The notes under the pieces are model-generated. The model had not been told where the DNA came from, did not search any database, and saw nothing but the letters and a program-made list of their open reading frames with translations. From an uncultured Dorea sp. (GTDB taxonomy: Bacteria; Bacillota; Clostridia; Lachnospirales; Lachnospiraceae): a stretch of DNA of 31,262 bases. The stretch lies in contig CAJUBG010000044.1 of assembly GCA_910584575.1 (NCBI GenBank), positions 1-31,262 of the forward strand, written 5' to 3'. Below, one piece after another: positions 23,563 to 31,207 of the stretch (within the stretch, counting starts at the first letter, position 1; each line of letters opens with the position of its first letter). The translations under genes were made by a program, and so were the position numbers.

Positions 23563-25938
23563 TTACTTCAGTTCTACGATGGTAACGCCTGCGTCCCCCT
23601 CTCCAAATGCACCGAGCCGGAAGGACTTCACATGCTTCTGGCGTTTCAAATAATTGTGAACGCCGGTACGCAGGGCGCCGGTTCCCTTGCCGTGAACCAC
23701 ACGGACATTGGAAAGGTGGGCTAAGGCAGCGTCGTCCAGATATTTGTCCAGTTCAGCGATTGCCTCGTCAACGGTCTTGCCAAGGAGGTTAATCTCTGAG
23801 CTGACGGAAAATGACTTGCCCATCTTCATCTTGCCCTTGGAGGTCTTGTGCATCTGCTTTGCCGAGTAGGAGGGCGCTTCTTCAATAATCTCCAAATCGG
23901 AAATGTTCACCTGTGAGCGCAGAATTCCCATCTGGACGGTGACATTTCCCTTGGAATCAGGCAGGGAAACCACAGAGCCGTTCAGATTCATGCTTAAGAC
24001 CCTGACCGTCTCTCCAAGCTTAAAGTCCGAAGGCTTGTGCTGCTTCTTCGGCTTCTTTGCCTCAAGGGTCAGGTTAGAACCCACAGAGGCTATTTTTTTG
24101 CGAAGCCGTTCCCGTTCTTTTTCCATCTCTGCCGCGGAAATGTTCTCCTTGCCGAACTTGCGGAAGTTTTTAAGGGTCTCGTCTGCTGTTTCCTTTGCAT
24201 CGGATAAAATGGCGTGGGCCTTCTCGTTGGCTTCCCGAAGAATCCGTTCCTTCTGTGCCTCTAATTTCTCCTGCTTCTTCTGAATCTCTGTCTTGAGCCT
24301 CTCCAGCTCGCGCTTGTAAGAGGCGATTTCCTCCTGCTCTTTTTGAAGCGTCCGTTTGCTGGACTCAAGGTCGGTCAGCAGGTCCTCAAAGGACTCGTCC
24401 TGTTCGGTGAGATGAGTCTTGGCCTCCGCGATAATATAGTCCGGCAGTCCAAGCTTCCCCGCAATGGCAAATGCGTTGCTCTTTCCAGGGATTCCCAGTA
24501 AAAGGCGGTAAGTGGGCCTGAGTGTCTCTAAGTCAAATTCACAGCAGGCATTCTCAACTCCGGGAGTGGACAGGGCGTAGACCTTAAGCTCACTGTAATG
24601 GGTAGTCGCCATAGTGCGTATGCCCCGATTATGGAGATGGCTTAAGATTGCCGTTGCAAGGGCAGCGCCCTCTGTGGGGTCTGTCCCTGCCCCTAGCTCG
24701 TCAAAGAGAACCAAAGAGCGTTCGTCCACCTGCGTGAGAAAAGAAACAATATTCGTCATATGGGAGGAAAAGGTGCTGAGGCTCTGCTCAATGCTCTGCT
24801 CATCCCCGATATCTGCGTAAACCTGCTCAAACACCCCAAGCTCTGAACGGTCCAGAGCCGGAATGTGCAGCCCCGCCTGTCCCATCAGGGTAAAGAGTCC
24901 CACTGTTTTCAGGGAAACGGTCTTGCCCCCTGTGTTCGGCCCTGTCACGATGAGCAGGTCAAACTCATCCCCCAGGGTGACGGTGATGGGCACCACCTTA
25001 TGTTTATCCAGCAAGGGATGCCTCCCCTCGCGGATGCGTATGCGCCCCTCTGTGTTAAATATTGGCATGGAGGCGTTCATATCCAGAGCAAGGCTTCCTC
25101 TCGCGAAAATGAAATCTAGCTCGCCCAGTACGGTGTAATCTGCGCGGATTTCTTCTATATATTGTGCCGTATCTTCACTCAGACGGGAAAGGATTACCTG
25201 AATCTCCTCCTGCTCCTTCCCGTAGAGCTCTTTCAAATCATTATTCAGTTTTACCACAGCCATTGGCTCAATAAAAAGCGTAGAGCCTGTGGAGGACTGG
25301 TCGTGAATCAGGCCGGATACCTGGCTTCTGTACTCAGCCTTTACCGGTATGCAGTAGCGGTCACCCCGCATAGTAATAATGGGGTCCTGTAAATAAGTGC
25401 GCAAAGAGCCGTTGACCATACCGGAAAGGGTGGCATGGACCTTGTCGTTCATCTGGCCGATGGAACGGCGGAGGTGCTTTAACGTACTGCTTGCGTCGTC
25501 GCTTAACTCGTCTTCCTCTAAGATACATCTGCGAATCTCTGTGGTCAGCAGGCTGATTGGCTCAAGCTGCTGAAAAAAGGAGTCAAGGCAGTCCTCCTCC
25601 TCGTCGTTATTGTCGTGCCTCCCGTAAGCCTTGGCACGTCCGGCTGTCTCTAAGAGCTTGCAGATGCGAAGAAGCTCGCCGCTTCCTAAGGCAGCGCCCA
25701 CCTCAAGGCGCTTCAGGGAATCGTTGACCGGATTGCACCCGCTGAAGGAGGGCCGCCCCTTCTTGACGATTCGGGTAAATGCTGCTGCCGTCTGCTGCTG
25801 CGCTGTGTTAATGTCAGGCAGCAGGGTCATGGGACGAAGCCTCTTACATCGCTCTTTGCCGCTAAAGGAGGAGGCGTGGTCTGTCAGCAGTTCAATTATT
25901 TTATTGTATTCCAGTTTGTTTAATGTTTTTTTATTCAT
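23563..25938 (-). CDS. mutS2: Endonuclease/ribosome-rescue factor MutS2
   Basis: A 791-residue MutS2, typical of the family. It lacks the mismatch-recognition domain of MutS; the core has the clamp/lever region and ABC ATPase with Walker A VTGPNTGGKTVSLKTVGL (about 331-348), an STFSSHMTNIVSFL signature region, Walker B LVLFDELGAGTDPTEGAALA and TTHYSELKVYA. A long coiled coil follows (about 515-640), then a KOW-like strand region, and a C-terminal Smr domain with INLLGKTVDEAIAELDKYLD, VRVVHGKGTGALR. The ATG at 25938 is preferred to the TTG two codons upstream because AGGTGA is exactly 6 bases before it. Known roles are suppression of homologous recombination and splitting of collided ribosomes. 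Confidence 0.96.
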   Translation of the reverse strand: MNKKTLNKLEYNKIIELLTDHASSFSGKERCKRLRPMTLLPDINTAQQQTAAAFTRIVKKGRPSFSGCNPVNDSLKRLEVGAALGSGELLRICKLLETAGRAKAYGRHDNNDEEEDCLDSFFQQLEPISLLTTEIRRCILEEDELSDDASSTLKHLRRSIGQMNDKVHATLSGMVNGSLRTYLQDPIITMRGDRYCIPVKAEYRSQVSGLIHDQSSTGSTLFIEPMAVVKLNNDLKELYGKEQEEIQVILSRLSEDTAQYIEEIRADYTVLGELDFIFARGSLALDMNASMPIFNTEGRIRIREGRHPLLDKHKVVPITVTLGDEFDLLIVTGPNTGGKTVSLKTVGLFTLMGQAGLHIPALDRSELGVFEQVYADIGDEQSIEQSLSTFSSHMTNIVSFLTQVDERSLVLFDELGAGTDPTEGAALATAILSHLHNRGIRTMATTHYSELKVYALSTPGVENACCEFDLETLRPTYRLLLGIPGKSNAFAIAGKLGLPDYIIAEAKTHLTEQDESFEDLLTDLESSKRTLQKEQEEIASYKRELERLKTEIQKKQEKLEAQKERILREANEKAHAILSDAKETADETLKNFRKFGKENISAAEMEKERERLRKKIASVGSNLTLEAKKPKKQHKPSDFKLGETVRVLSMNLNGSVVSLPDSKGNVTVQMGILRSQVNISDLEIIEEAPSYSAKQMHKTSKGKMKMGKSFSVSSEINLLGKTVDEAIAELDKYLDDAALAHLSNVRVVHGKGTGALRTGVHNYLKRQKHVKSFRLGAFGEGDAGVTIVELK

Positions 25939-25994
25939 ATTCAATCACCTAGAACTATTCTAACCTATTTGCGCCATAAAGGGAAGGATAAATA

Positions 25995-26023
25995 TTGAAC
26001 AATCGTCTTTCTTGGAGTATACT
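25995..26023 (+). promoter_or_regulatory. Sigma-A-type promoter of the HtrA-like PDZ gene
   Basis: TTGAAC (25995-26000), a 17-base spacer and TATACT (26018-26023) in the 147-base gap between the divergent mutS2 and the PDZ protein gene. Confidence 0.7.
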
Positions 26024-26085
26024 ATACTGGATAGGATGTATTTTAGGCGGGGTTACAGTGAATGAAAAAGGAGAAGGGTGGGTCT

Positions 26086-27399
26086 ATGGAAGAACAGAAA
26101 GATCCAAGGGAAGAATTACATCCACAGGAAGATACTTCAAAAGATTTGCAGGAAGAAGAATCGGACGAGACCAGGGAGTATTCATTTTTGCAGGAGACGA
26201 TTAAGAGGGACAGAAGGGGCGAGAGGAAGGGCTTCTTTCGGATGGCCGGACTGGGACTGGTGTTCGGCGTGTTTGCATGTTTTAGTTTCAGCGCCATGAA
26301 GCCGGCTATGGACAGTATTTTTCAGGATGACCCGCAGAAGGTTACGATTCCCCAGGAGGAGGAAGTTAAGGAGGAGGAGGAGCCGGCGGAGGCGCCGCCT
26401 GAGGAGGTTGTGCAGCCGCAGCCTTTGGATGCGGACAGCTATCGGCAGATGCAGCAGTCTTTGACGTCCATAGGCGTCAAGGCAAACCGTTCTGTGGTGG
26501 AGATTGCGGGTGTATTGGAGGACCAGGACTGGACGGTGGAATCGAAGGATTATAAGAACAGCGTGTCCGGCCTGATTGTGGCGGATAACGGGCGTGAGCT
26601 TCTGGTTCTGGGGAAATCCACGGTGGCAAAGGACGCGAAGGAATTGAAGATTGTCTTTAACAACGGTCAGGCGTACCCAGCAGCCCTTAAGAAGAACGAC
26701 GGGAACCTGGGGTTTGGAATCTATGCCGTGAACCGTTCAGATATTGATGATTCTACCTGGGCGCAGATTGATACTGCGGTGCTTGGAAGCTCGAATGCGG
26801 TGTCCAAGGGCGATATTGCCATTGTGTTAGGCAAGCCCTTTGGGTATGCGGGGGCAATGGGGTTCGGCTCGATTGCTTCCGGCAAAAATGTGCTGGATTC
26901 GGCTGACGGGCAGTATCGGCTGATTAATACGGATATTGCAGGCTCTAAGAACGGAAGCGGTTTTATCATCAATCTAAAAGGCGAGGTTATTGCCTTAATC
27001 GACCAGAGCGCCGCGGAGGAGGGGAGCACTGAGCTGATTATCGGATATGGGATTACGGATGTGAAGGATGTGATTGAATTTCTCTCCAACGGCCAGGGCG
27101 TTCCCTATATCGGAATCTGGGGCGTGGACGTCACGGAGGAGATTGAAGAACAGGGTATCCCTAAGGGGCTGTATGTGAAGAATGTGGACGCCGATTCTCC
27201 GGCCATGGCGGCGGGAATTCAGATTGGCGACGTGATTACCGGCGTGGATGATGTGGAGATTACCTCCTATGGGATTTACCATGGGACCCTGATGGAGAAG
27301 AAGGTGGGAAGCGAGACGGTGATTAAGGGACAGCGCCAGGGGGCGGACGGATATGTGGATATTGATTTTAAGGTGACGGTGGGAAGCAAGGAGATGTAA
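26086..27399 (+). CDS. HtrA-like (S1C trypsin fold) PDZ-domain membrane protein, probably catalytically inactive
   Basis: A 437-residue protein with HtrA layout: a charged cytoplasmic N-terminus (1-50), one transmembrane helix (about 53-71), an acidic linker (EEEVKEEEEPAEAPPEE), a trypsin-like domain (about 120-335) and a C-terminal PDZ domain (about 340-430, with GLYVKNVDADSPAMAAGIQIGDVITGVD). The fold is recognisable (VSGLIVADNGR, GKPFGYAGAMGFGSIASG, INTDIAG, LKGEVIAL), but the triad is degraded: the usual NHVV histidine segment reads LGKSTV, the DLAV aspartate is Asn207 in GNLGFG, and the GNSGGPL serine motif reads KNGSGFII (Ser291). Start at ATG 26086, after AAGGGTGG; an upstream in-frame ATG at 26062 has a poor site. 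It may bind peptides as a sensor or adaptor instead of cutting them. Confidence 0.85.
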   Translation: MEEQKDPREELHPQEDTSKDLQEEESDETREYSFLQETIKRDRRGERKGFFRMAGLGLVFGVFACFSFSAMKPAMDSIFQDDPQKVTIPQEEEVKEEEEPAEAPPEEVVQPQPLDADSYRQMQQSLTSIGVKANRSVVEIAGVLEDQDWTVESKDYKNSVSGLIVADNGRELLVLGKSTVAKDAKELKIVFNNGQAYPAALKKNDGNLGFGIYAVNRSDIDDSTWAQIDTAVLGSSNAVSKGDIAIVLGKPFGYAGAMGFGSIASGKNVLDSADGQYRLINTDIAGSKNGSGFIINLKGEVIALIDQSAAEEGSTELIIGYGITDVKDVIEFLSNGQGVPYIGIWGVDVTEEIEEQGIPKGLYVKNVDADSPAMAAGIQIGDVITGVDDVEITSYGIYHGTLMEKKVGSETVIKGQRQGADGYVDIDFKVTVGSKEM

Positions 27400-27557
27400 T
27401 GTCCGCTTATCTGTAAGATTATGGCGTGGAGTATTTGCTTGTTTTTATAAAATCATAGTAATTTGCCTTTTCGGGCAGAAGATGATGTAAGATAATCGAA
27501 TACAAGAATATAGTAATAAAATACAATTAATTTGACAGAATGGAAAGAGGCAGAAAA

Positions 27558-28505
27558 ATGAGGTATATCAATACTCTCCGTGAGGGTGAGACAATTAGGA
27601 ACATTTATTTATGCAAGGGAAAGCGTTCAGCGGAGACAAGGAACGGAAAGCCCTATGACAATCTGATTCTCCAGGACAAGACGGGAGTTCTGGACGGAAA
27701 GGTCTGGGACCCTAATTCCGGCGGGATTGCGGATTATGAGGAAATGGATTTCATTGAGGTTTACGGTGAGGTGATTAATTACAACAATAATCTTCAACTG
27801 AATATCAAGCAGATCCGCAAGGCGCAGGAGGAGGAGTATACCATGGCGGATTATCTGCCTACCAGCGAGAAGAATACGGAGTTAATGTATCGTGAGCTTA
27901 TGGGATATGTGGCGAGGATTGGGAATACTTACCTTAAGCAGTTGGTTGAATTTTATTTTGTGAAGGACGAGGCGTTTATCCGGCGGTTCAAGGCCCACTC
28001 AGCGGCAAAGAGCGTGCATCACGGATTTTCAGGAGGGCTTTTAGAGCATACGTTAAGCGTGGTGAAGTTCTGTGAATATATGGCGGGGGCTTATCCGATT
28101 TTGAACGGGGATCTTTTGTGCGCGGCGGCAATCTGCCATGATATCGGCAAGGTCAGGGAATTGTCTGCATTTCCGGAGAATGACTATACGGACGACGGGC
28201 AGCTTCTGGGGCATATCGTCATTGGAGTGGAGATGGTGAGCGATGCGGTAAGAGTGATTCCAGGATTTCCGGAGAGGCTGGCAAGCGAATTGAAGCACTG
28301 TATCGTGGCGCACCACGGTGAGCTTGAGTATGGCTCTCCCAAGAAGCCTGCGCTTGCAGAGGCTCTTGCCCTTAATTTTGCGGATTGCGCGGATGCAAAG
28401 ATGCAGACCTTGACGGAGATTTTTAAGGATAAGAACAGCAATGACTGGTTGGGGTATAACCGGTTGTTTGAGTCGAATCTAAGGAAAACGACTATGGGGA
28501 TATAG
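27558..28505 (+). CDS. yhaM: 3'-5' exoribonuclease YhaM family protein
   Basis: A 315-residue protein, the same length as Bacillus YhaM (about 314). The N-terminal OB-fold (residues 1-90, KPYDNLILQDKTGVLDGKVWD and NNLQLNIKQIR) binds nucleic acid. The C-terminal HD hydrolase domain has HHGFSGGLLEHTLSVVKFC (His164) and the HD pair His194-Asp195 in AAICHDIGKVREL, then a later HHGELEYGSP metal motif. The enzyme degrades single-stranded RNA, and possibly DNA, from the 3' end with Mn2+/Co2+. The ATG at 27558 with AAAGAGG upstream is chosen over one six codons earlier that lacks a site. The 158 bases before it hold A/T-rich sequence with no clear promoter. Its last codons lie inside a direct repeat. 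Confidence 0.92.
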   Translation: MRYINTLREGETIRNIYLCKGKRSAETRNGKPYDNLILQDKTGVLDGKVWDPNSGGIADYEEMDFIEVYGEVINYNNNLQLNIKQIRKAQEEEYTMADYLPTSEKNTELMYRELMGYVARIGNTYLKQLVEFYFVKDEAFIRRFKAHSAAKSVHHGFSGGLLEHTLSVVKFCEYMAGAYPILNGDLLCAAAICHDIGKVRELSAFPENDYTDDGQLLGHIVIGVEMVSDAVRVIPGFPERLASELKHCIVAHHGELEYGSPKKPALAEALALNFADCADAKMQTLTEIFKDKNSNDWLGYNRLFESNLRKTTMGI

Positions 28506-28585
28506 GAATGTAAAAGACCAGTGGCACGGGAAGCGGAAAGTGTCCTGTCGAAAACGACTATGGGGATATAGGAATGTAGAAGACC
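28484..28585. repeat. Pair of 36-base direct repeats spanning the yhaM stop codon
   Basis: Bases 28484-28519 and 28550-28585 are identical except for one A/G change. Each runs from GAAAACGACTATGGGG to a GAATGTA(A/G)AAGACC end. The first copy contains the last yhaM codons and its TAG stop; the second lies 66 bases downstream in the rlmD leader. This is a local duplication of the yhaM 3' end. No element ends or transposase are nearby. Confidence 0.85.
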
Positions 28586-28720
28586 CTCGGTGGACGAAGA
28601 AGCATATGGGTGTTAGGGATGGTTCTTTGTCGGCTGAGGGTAATTTTGACTTTTATGGGGCGGATGATAGAATTGTAGGATTCGATAAAGTGTCAGGGGA
28701 AAGTTGGGTGCAGATGGGTG

Positions 28721-28859
28721 ATGGAATGAGGAAGAATGGTGTAGTTACAGGAATGATTGGGAATGTGGACGGTAATGCGGAGGATAGGATGAAGAATGGA
28801 ATGAGGAAGAACGATAGAGTTACGGTTACGATAGAGGATATGGGCAGTAATGGCGAAGG
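28721..28859. repeat. Diverged, in-frame tandem duplication at the rlmD start
   Basis: A block at about 28721-28783 matches 28796-28859 at roughly three bases in four, with a 75-base (25-codon) offset that keeps the frame. In translation, MRKNGVVTGMIGNVDGNAED parallels MRKNDRVTVTIEDMGSNGEG. The downstream copy is the authentic TRAM-domain start of the methyltransferase; the upstream copy looks like a decayed duplicate. The reading frame stays open from 28540 through both. Confidence 0.7.
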
Positions 28860-30468
28860 GATTGGAAGAATAGACGGGTATGCGCTGTTTATCAAGGATG
28901 CCGTCATTGGGGATGTGGTGGAAGCAAAGATTATGAAGGCAAAGAAGAATTATGCGTATGCGAAATTGGTAAACATTGTCGCGCCCTCAAAATTCCGCGT
29001 GGAGAAGCCTGTCTGCCCCATGGCGCGAAGCTGCGGCGGCTGCCAGATTCAGGAGATGGAGTATGGAAGGCAGTTGAAATTCAAGGAGGACAAGGTAAGA
29101 GAGAACCTCATACGGATTGGAGGAGTACCGGAGGAGATTGTTTCAAAAGCTATGGAGTCGATTATGGGGATGGAGAATCCATTTGCATACAGGAATAAAG
29201 CCCAGTTTCCCATGGGAACGGATAGAGACGGGAGGATTATCGCAGGGTTCTATGCGGGCAGGACCCACAGTATTATTCCTAATACCAGATGTGCGTTGGG
29301 GGTGGAGGTGAATGAGCGTATTCTCCGGTGTGTGATTGAATTTATGGAGGAATTTCGGATTAGCGCCTATCATGAGGAGGAACATAGGGGGCTGGTTCGC
29401 CATGTGCTGATTCGCTATGGTTTCCGTACAGGGGAGATTATGGTCTGTCTGGTGATTAATGGGGACGGGCTTCCTCATGGGGATGTGTTGGCTGGGCGTT
29501 TGTCTGAGATTGACGGGATGACCAGTGTGACTTACAGCGTTAATCGGGAGAGGACGAATGTAATCATGGGGAATGAGCTTCGTCTCTTGTGGGGGCAGAC
29601 GTATATTACGGATGTGATTGGGGATGTGAAGTATCAGATTTCCCCGTTGTCTTTTTATCAGGTGAATCCTGTGCAGACGGAGAAGCTCTATGGGGTGGCG
29701 ATGGAGTACGCGCAGCTTACGGGCAGGGAGACGGTGTGGGATCTGTATTGTGGTATTGGGACTATTTCGCTGTTTCTGGCAAAGAAGGCGAAGCAGGTGT
29801 ATGGGGTGGAGATTGTGCCTCAGGCGGTTCTGGATGCCAGAAATAATGCGAAGGTAAATGGGATTGGGAATGTTGAGTTTTTTGAGGGGAAGGCGGAGGA
29901 GGTTCTGCCGGAGTTTGGGAGGAGATATGAGGATGAGCATGGAGGGGGGAAGTACCATGCGGATGTGGTGGTGGTTGACCCGCCAAGGAAGGGGTGCGAC
30001 GAGGGACTGCTGCGGACGATTGTTGGGATGGGGGCTGAGAGGGTTGTGTATGTGAGCTGTGATCCGGCGACGCTTTCTAGGGATGTGAAGTATCTGAGGG
30101 GGGAAGGGTATGAGGTGGTTAGGGTGAGGGCGGTGGATCAGTTTCCGCAGACGGTGCATGTGGAGACGGTTGTCAAATTATCCCTCAAAAAAGATACACC
30201 TAGAATTGAGGTAACAATGGAGCCTGATGCAGAGAGTAATTATACGCCAGCGGAAAAAGCTACCTACGGGAAGATTAAGGAATATGTGAAAGAAAAGCAT
30301 GGTTTAAACGTATCCAGTCTCTACATTGCACAGATAAAAGACAAGTGCGGGCTTGATAAGAGAGAGAATTATAATCTGCCAAAGAGTGAAGATGCGAAAG
30401 TGCCGAAATGTACCCCTGAAAAAGAAGCTGCCATTATGGATGCGTTCAGGCACTTTGGGATGATATAG
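28789..30468 (+). CDS. rlmD: 23S rRNA (uracil-C5)-methyltransferase, RlmD/RlmCD type, with extra C-terminal module
   Basis: A 560-residue protein from ATG 28789 (GGAGG five bases upstream). A TRAM domain (about 5-65) precedes a 4Fe-4S motif (Cys76, Cys82, Cys85 in CPMARSCGGCQ, with a fourth Cys in NTRCALG). The SAM-binding motif DLYCGIGTISLFLA lies near 318-331, VVVDPPRKGCDEGL follows, and the catalytic nucleophile is Cys424 in VVYVSCDPATLSRD. The standard enzyme ends at about residue 464 (VETVVKLS); roughly 96 further residues (ESNYTPAEKATYGKIKEYV to AFRHFGMI) form a separate module whose coding sequence is less G-rich than the core. It methylates U1939-type (and perhaps U747) positions of 23S rRNA. 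The reading frame is open from 28540, so a longer N-terminus is possible but unlike the family. Confidence 0.9.
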   Translation: MKNGMRKNDRVTVTIEDMGSNGEGIGRIDGYALFIKDAVIGDVVEAKIMKAKKNYAYAKLVNIVAPSKFRVEKPVCPMARSCGGCQIQEMEYGRQLKFKEDKVRENLIRIGGVPEEIVSKAMESIMGMENPFAYRNKAQFPMGTDRDGRIIAGFYAGRTHSIIPNTRCALGVEVNERILRCVIEFMEEFRISAYHEEEHRGLVRHVLIRYGFRTGEIMVCLVINGDGLPHGDVLAGRLSEIDGMTSVTYSVNRERTNVIMGNELRLLWGQTYITDVIGDVKYQISPLSFYQVNPVQTEKLYGVAMEYAQLTGRETVWDLYCGIGTISLFLAKKAKQVYGVEIVPQAVLDARNNAKVNGIGNVEFFEGKAEEVLPEFGRRYEDEHGGGKYHADVVVVDPPRKGCDEGLLRTIVGMGAERVVYVSCDPATLSRDVKYLRGEGYEVVRVRAVDQFPQTVHVETVVKLSLKKDTPRIEVTMEPDAESNYTPAEKATYGKIKEYVKEKHGLNVSSLYIAQIKDKCGLDKRENYNLPKSEDAKVPKCTPEKEAAIMDAFRHFGMI

Positions 30469-30490
30469 GATATTGTGTACAAACGAACAG

Positions 30491-30539
30491 ACACCCTATC
30501 AGGACGATATGTTTTGATAGGGCGTTTTTAATATTTACC
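30491..30539 (+). terminator. Rho-independent terminator after rlmD
   Basis: CCCTATCA (30494-30501) pairs with TGATAGGG (30525-30532), followed by CG and T5. The loop is long (23 bases). The minus strand has no T-run beyond the stem, so it mainly serves rlmD. Confidence 0.75.
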
Positions 30540-30553
30540 AGTCTGATGTATGG

Positions 30554-31126
30554 TTACTGTTCTGGAGCATAGAATACCAGATATTCCAAGCCGTCCTCTG
30601 CATTTAACCTATGGATGGCATAATCACCGATATAAAACTCTATCGTATTTTCTTTGATAGGAAATATTTCTCTCGTCTGGTAATCAATAAATGCTGCATC
30701 ATATTTGTTTTCCTGCTCAATCTGTTTACAGCAGTCGGCGCATAGGAACCGTGCCATTTCCTTCGGGTGTGGTCTGCTTCCGTCTCTGGTGGAGATTGTA
30801 ACATCTGCTATACGGCGGACTATGTTGGAATCAATGGATATAATGCTCCCGTCCTCTCCACTGACATTCGTAGTATGGGAAGAACCAGACATAGACAAAT
30901 TGGGTTCCTCATTGCAGATTCTTAACGTACTAATGGTGAAGTCGTTGAAATTCAATATCCCTACACCATTTACTTTGCTGTATAAAGTTAAGATAGAGTT
31001 CTCTGCTTTTCCGCATAGGGAACATTCTTCCTGCGGGCGGTAATCCGTCCTGTTTAGTGCCAGTGCGGCTGAACTAATGCCAATTACTGTCAATATTGTT
31101 ACTAACATACATATACTTTTTTTCAT
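30554..31126 (-). CDS. Uncharacterised secreted protein with paired cysteines
   Basis: I do not recognise this 190-residue protein. It begins with a clear signal peptide (MKKSICMLVTILTVIGISSAALAL, cleavage likely after ALA). The mature part has CSLCGKAE near its start and LCADCCKQIEQ near residue 130, which could form one zinc site or disulfides. The rest is polar and mixed alpha/beta, ending in an aromatic EYLVFYAPEQ. The ATG at 31126 has AAGGAGAG upstream; an in-frame ATG 14 codons earlier lacks one and would bury the signal peptide. It is monocistronic with its own promoter. A surface or extracellular role is inferred from the signal peptide only. Confidence 0.8.
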   Translation of the reverse strand: MKKSICMLVTILTVIGISSAALALNRTDYRPQEECSLCGKAENSILTLYSKVNGVGILNFNDFTISTLRICNEEPNLSMSGSSHTTNVSGEDGSIISIDSNIVRRIADVTISTRDGSRPHPKEMARFLCADCCKQIEQENKYDAAFIDYQTREIFPIKENTIEFYIGDYAIHRLNAEDGLEYLVFYAPEQ

Positions 31127-31168
31127 ATTCGCTCTCCTTCTCTTGATGATGATTGGGTTATACGGCAC

Positions 31169-31198
31169 ATTATAAGGTTTATAGACCAGTTATGTAAA
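31169..31198 (-). promoter_or_regulatory. Sigma-A-type promoter of the secreted paired-cysteine protein, inside an inverted repeat
   Basis: On the minus strand, TTTACA (31198-31193), an 18-base spacer and TATAAT (31174-31169). An inverted repeat, TATAAGGT (31171-31178) with ACCTTATA (31200-31207), brackets this promoter and is a candidate operator. Confidence 0.75.
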
Positions 31199-31207
31199 GA
31201 CCTTATA

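Noticed and set aside
25957..25962. TAGAAT box on the minus strand before mutS2
   Set aside because: There is no acceptable -35 17 bases upstream, and the start point would fall on the AGGTGA ribosome binding site.
27400..27557. Promoter or RNA gene in the 158-base gap before yhaM
   Set aside because: The stretch is A/T-rich, but no -35/-10 pair with acceptable spacing and no stable hairpin could be supported.
28540..28788. Separate small gene or genuine N-terminal domain upstream of rlmD
   Set aside because: The open frame there is made of duplicated yhaM 3' sequence and a decayed copy of the rlmD start, with no recognisable domain; it is reported as repeats instead.
29143..30159. Long 338-codon minus-strand reading frame opposite rlmD
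   Set aside because: It is a histidine/proline/asparagine-rich shadow caused by the G-rich codons of rlmD and has no ribosome binding site or domain.
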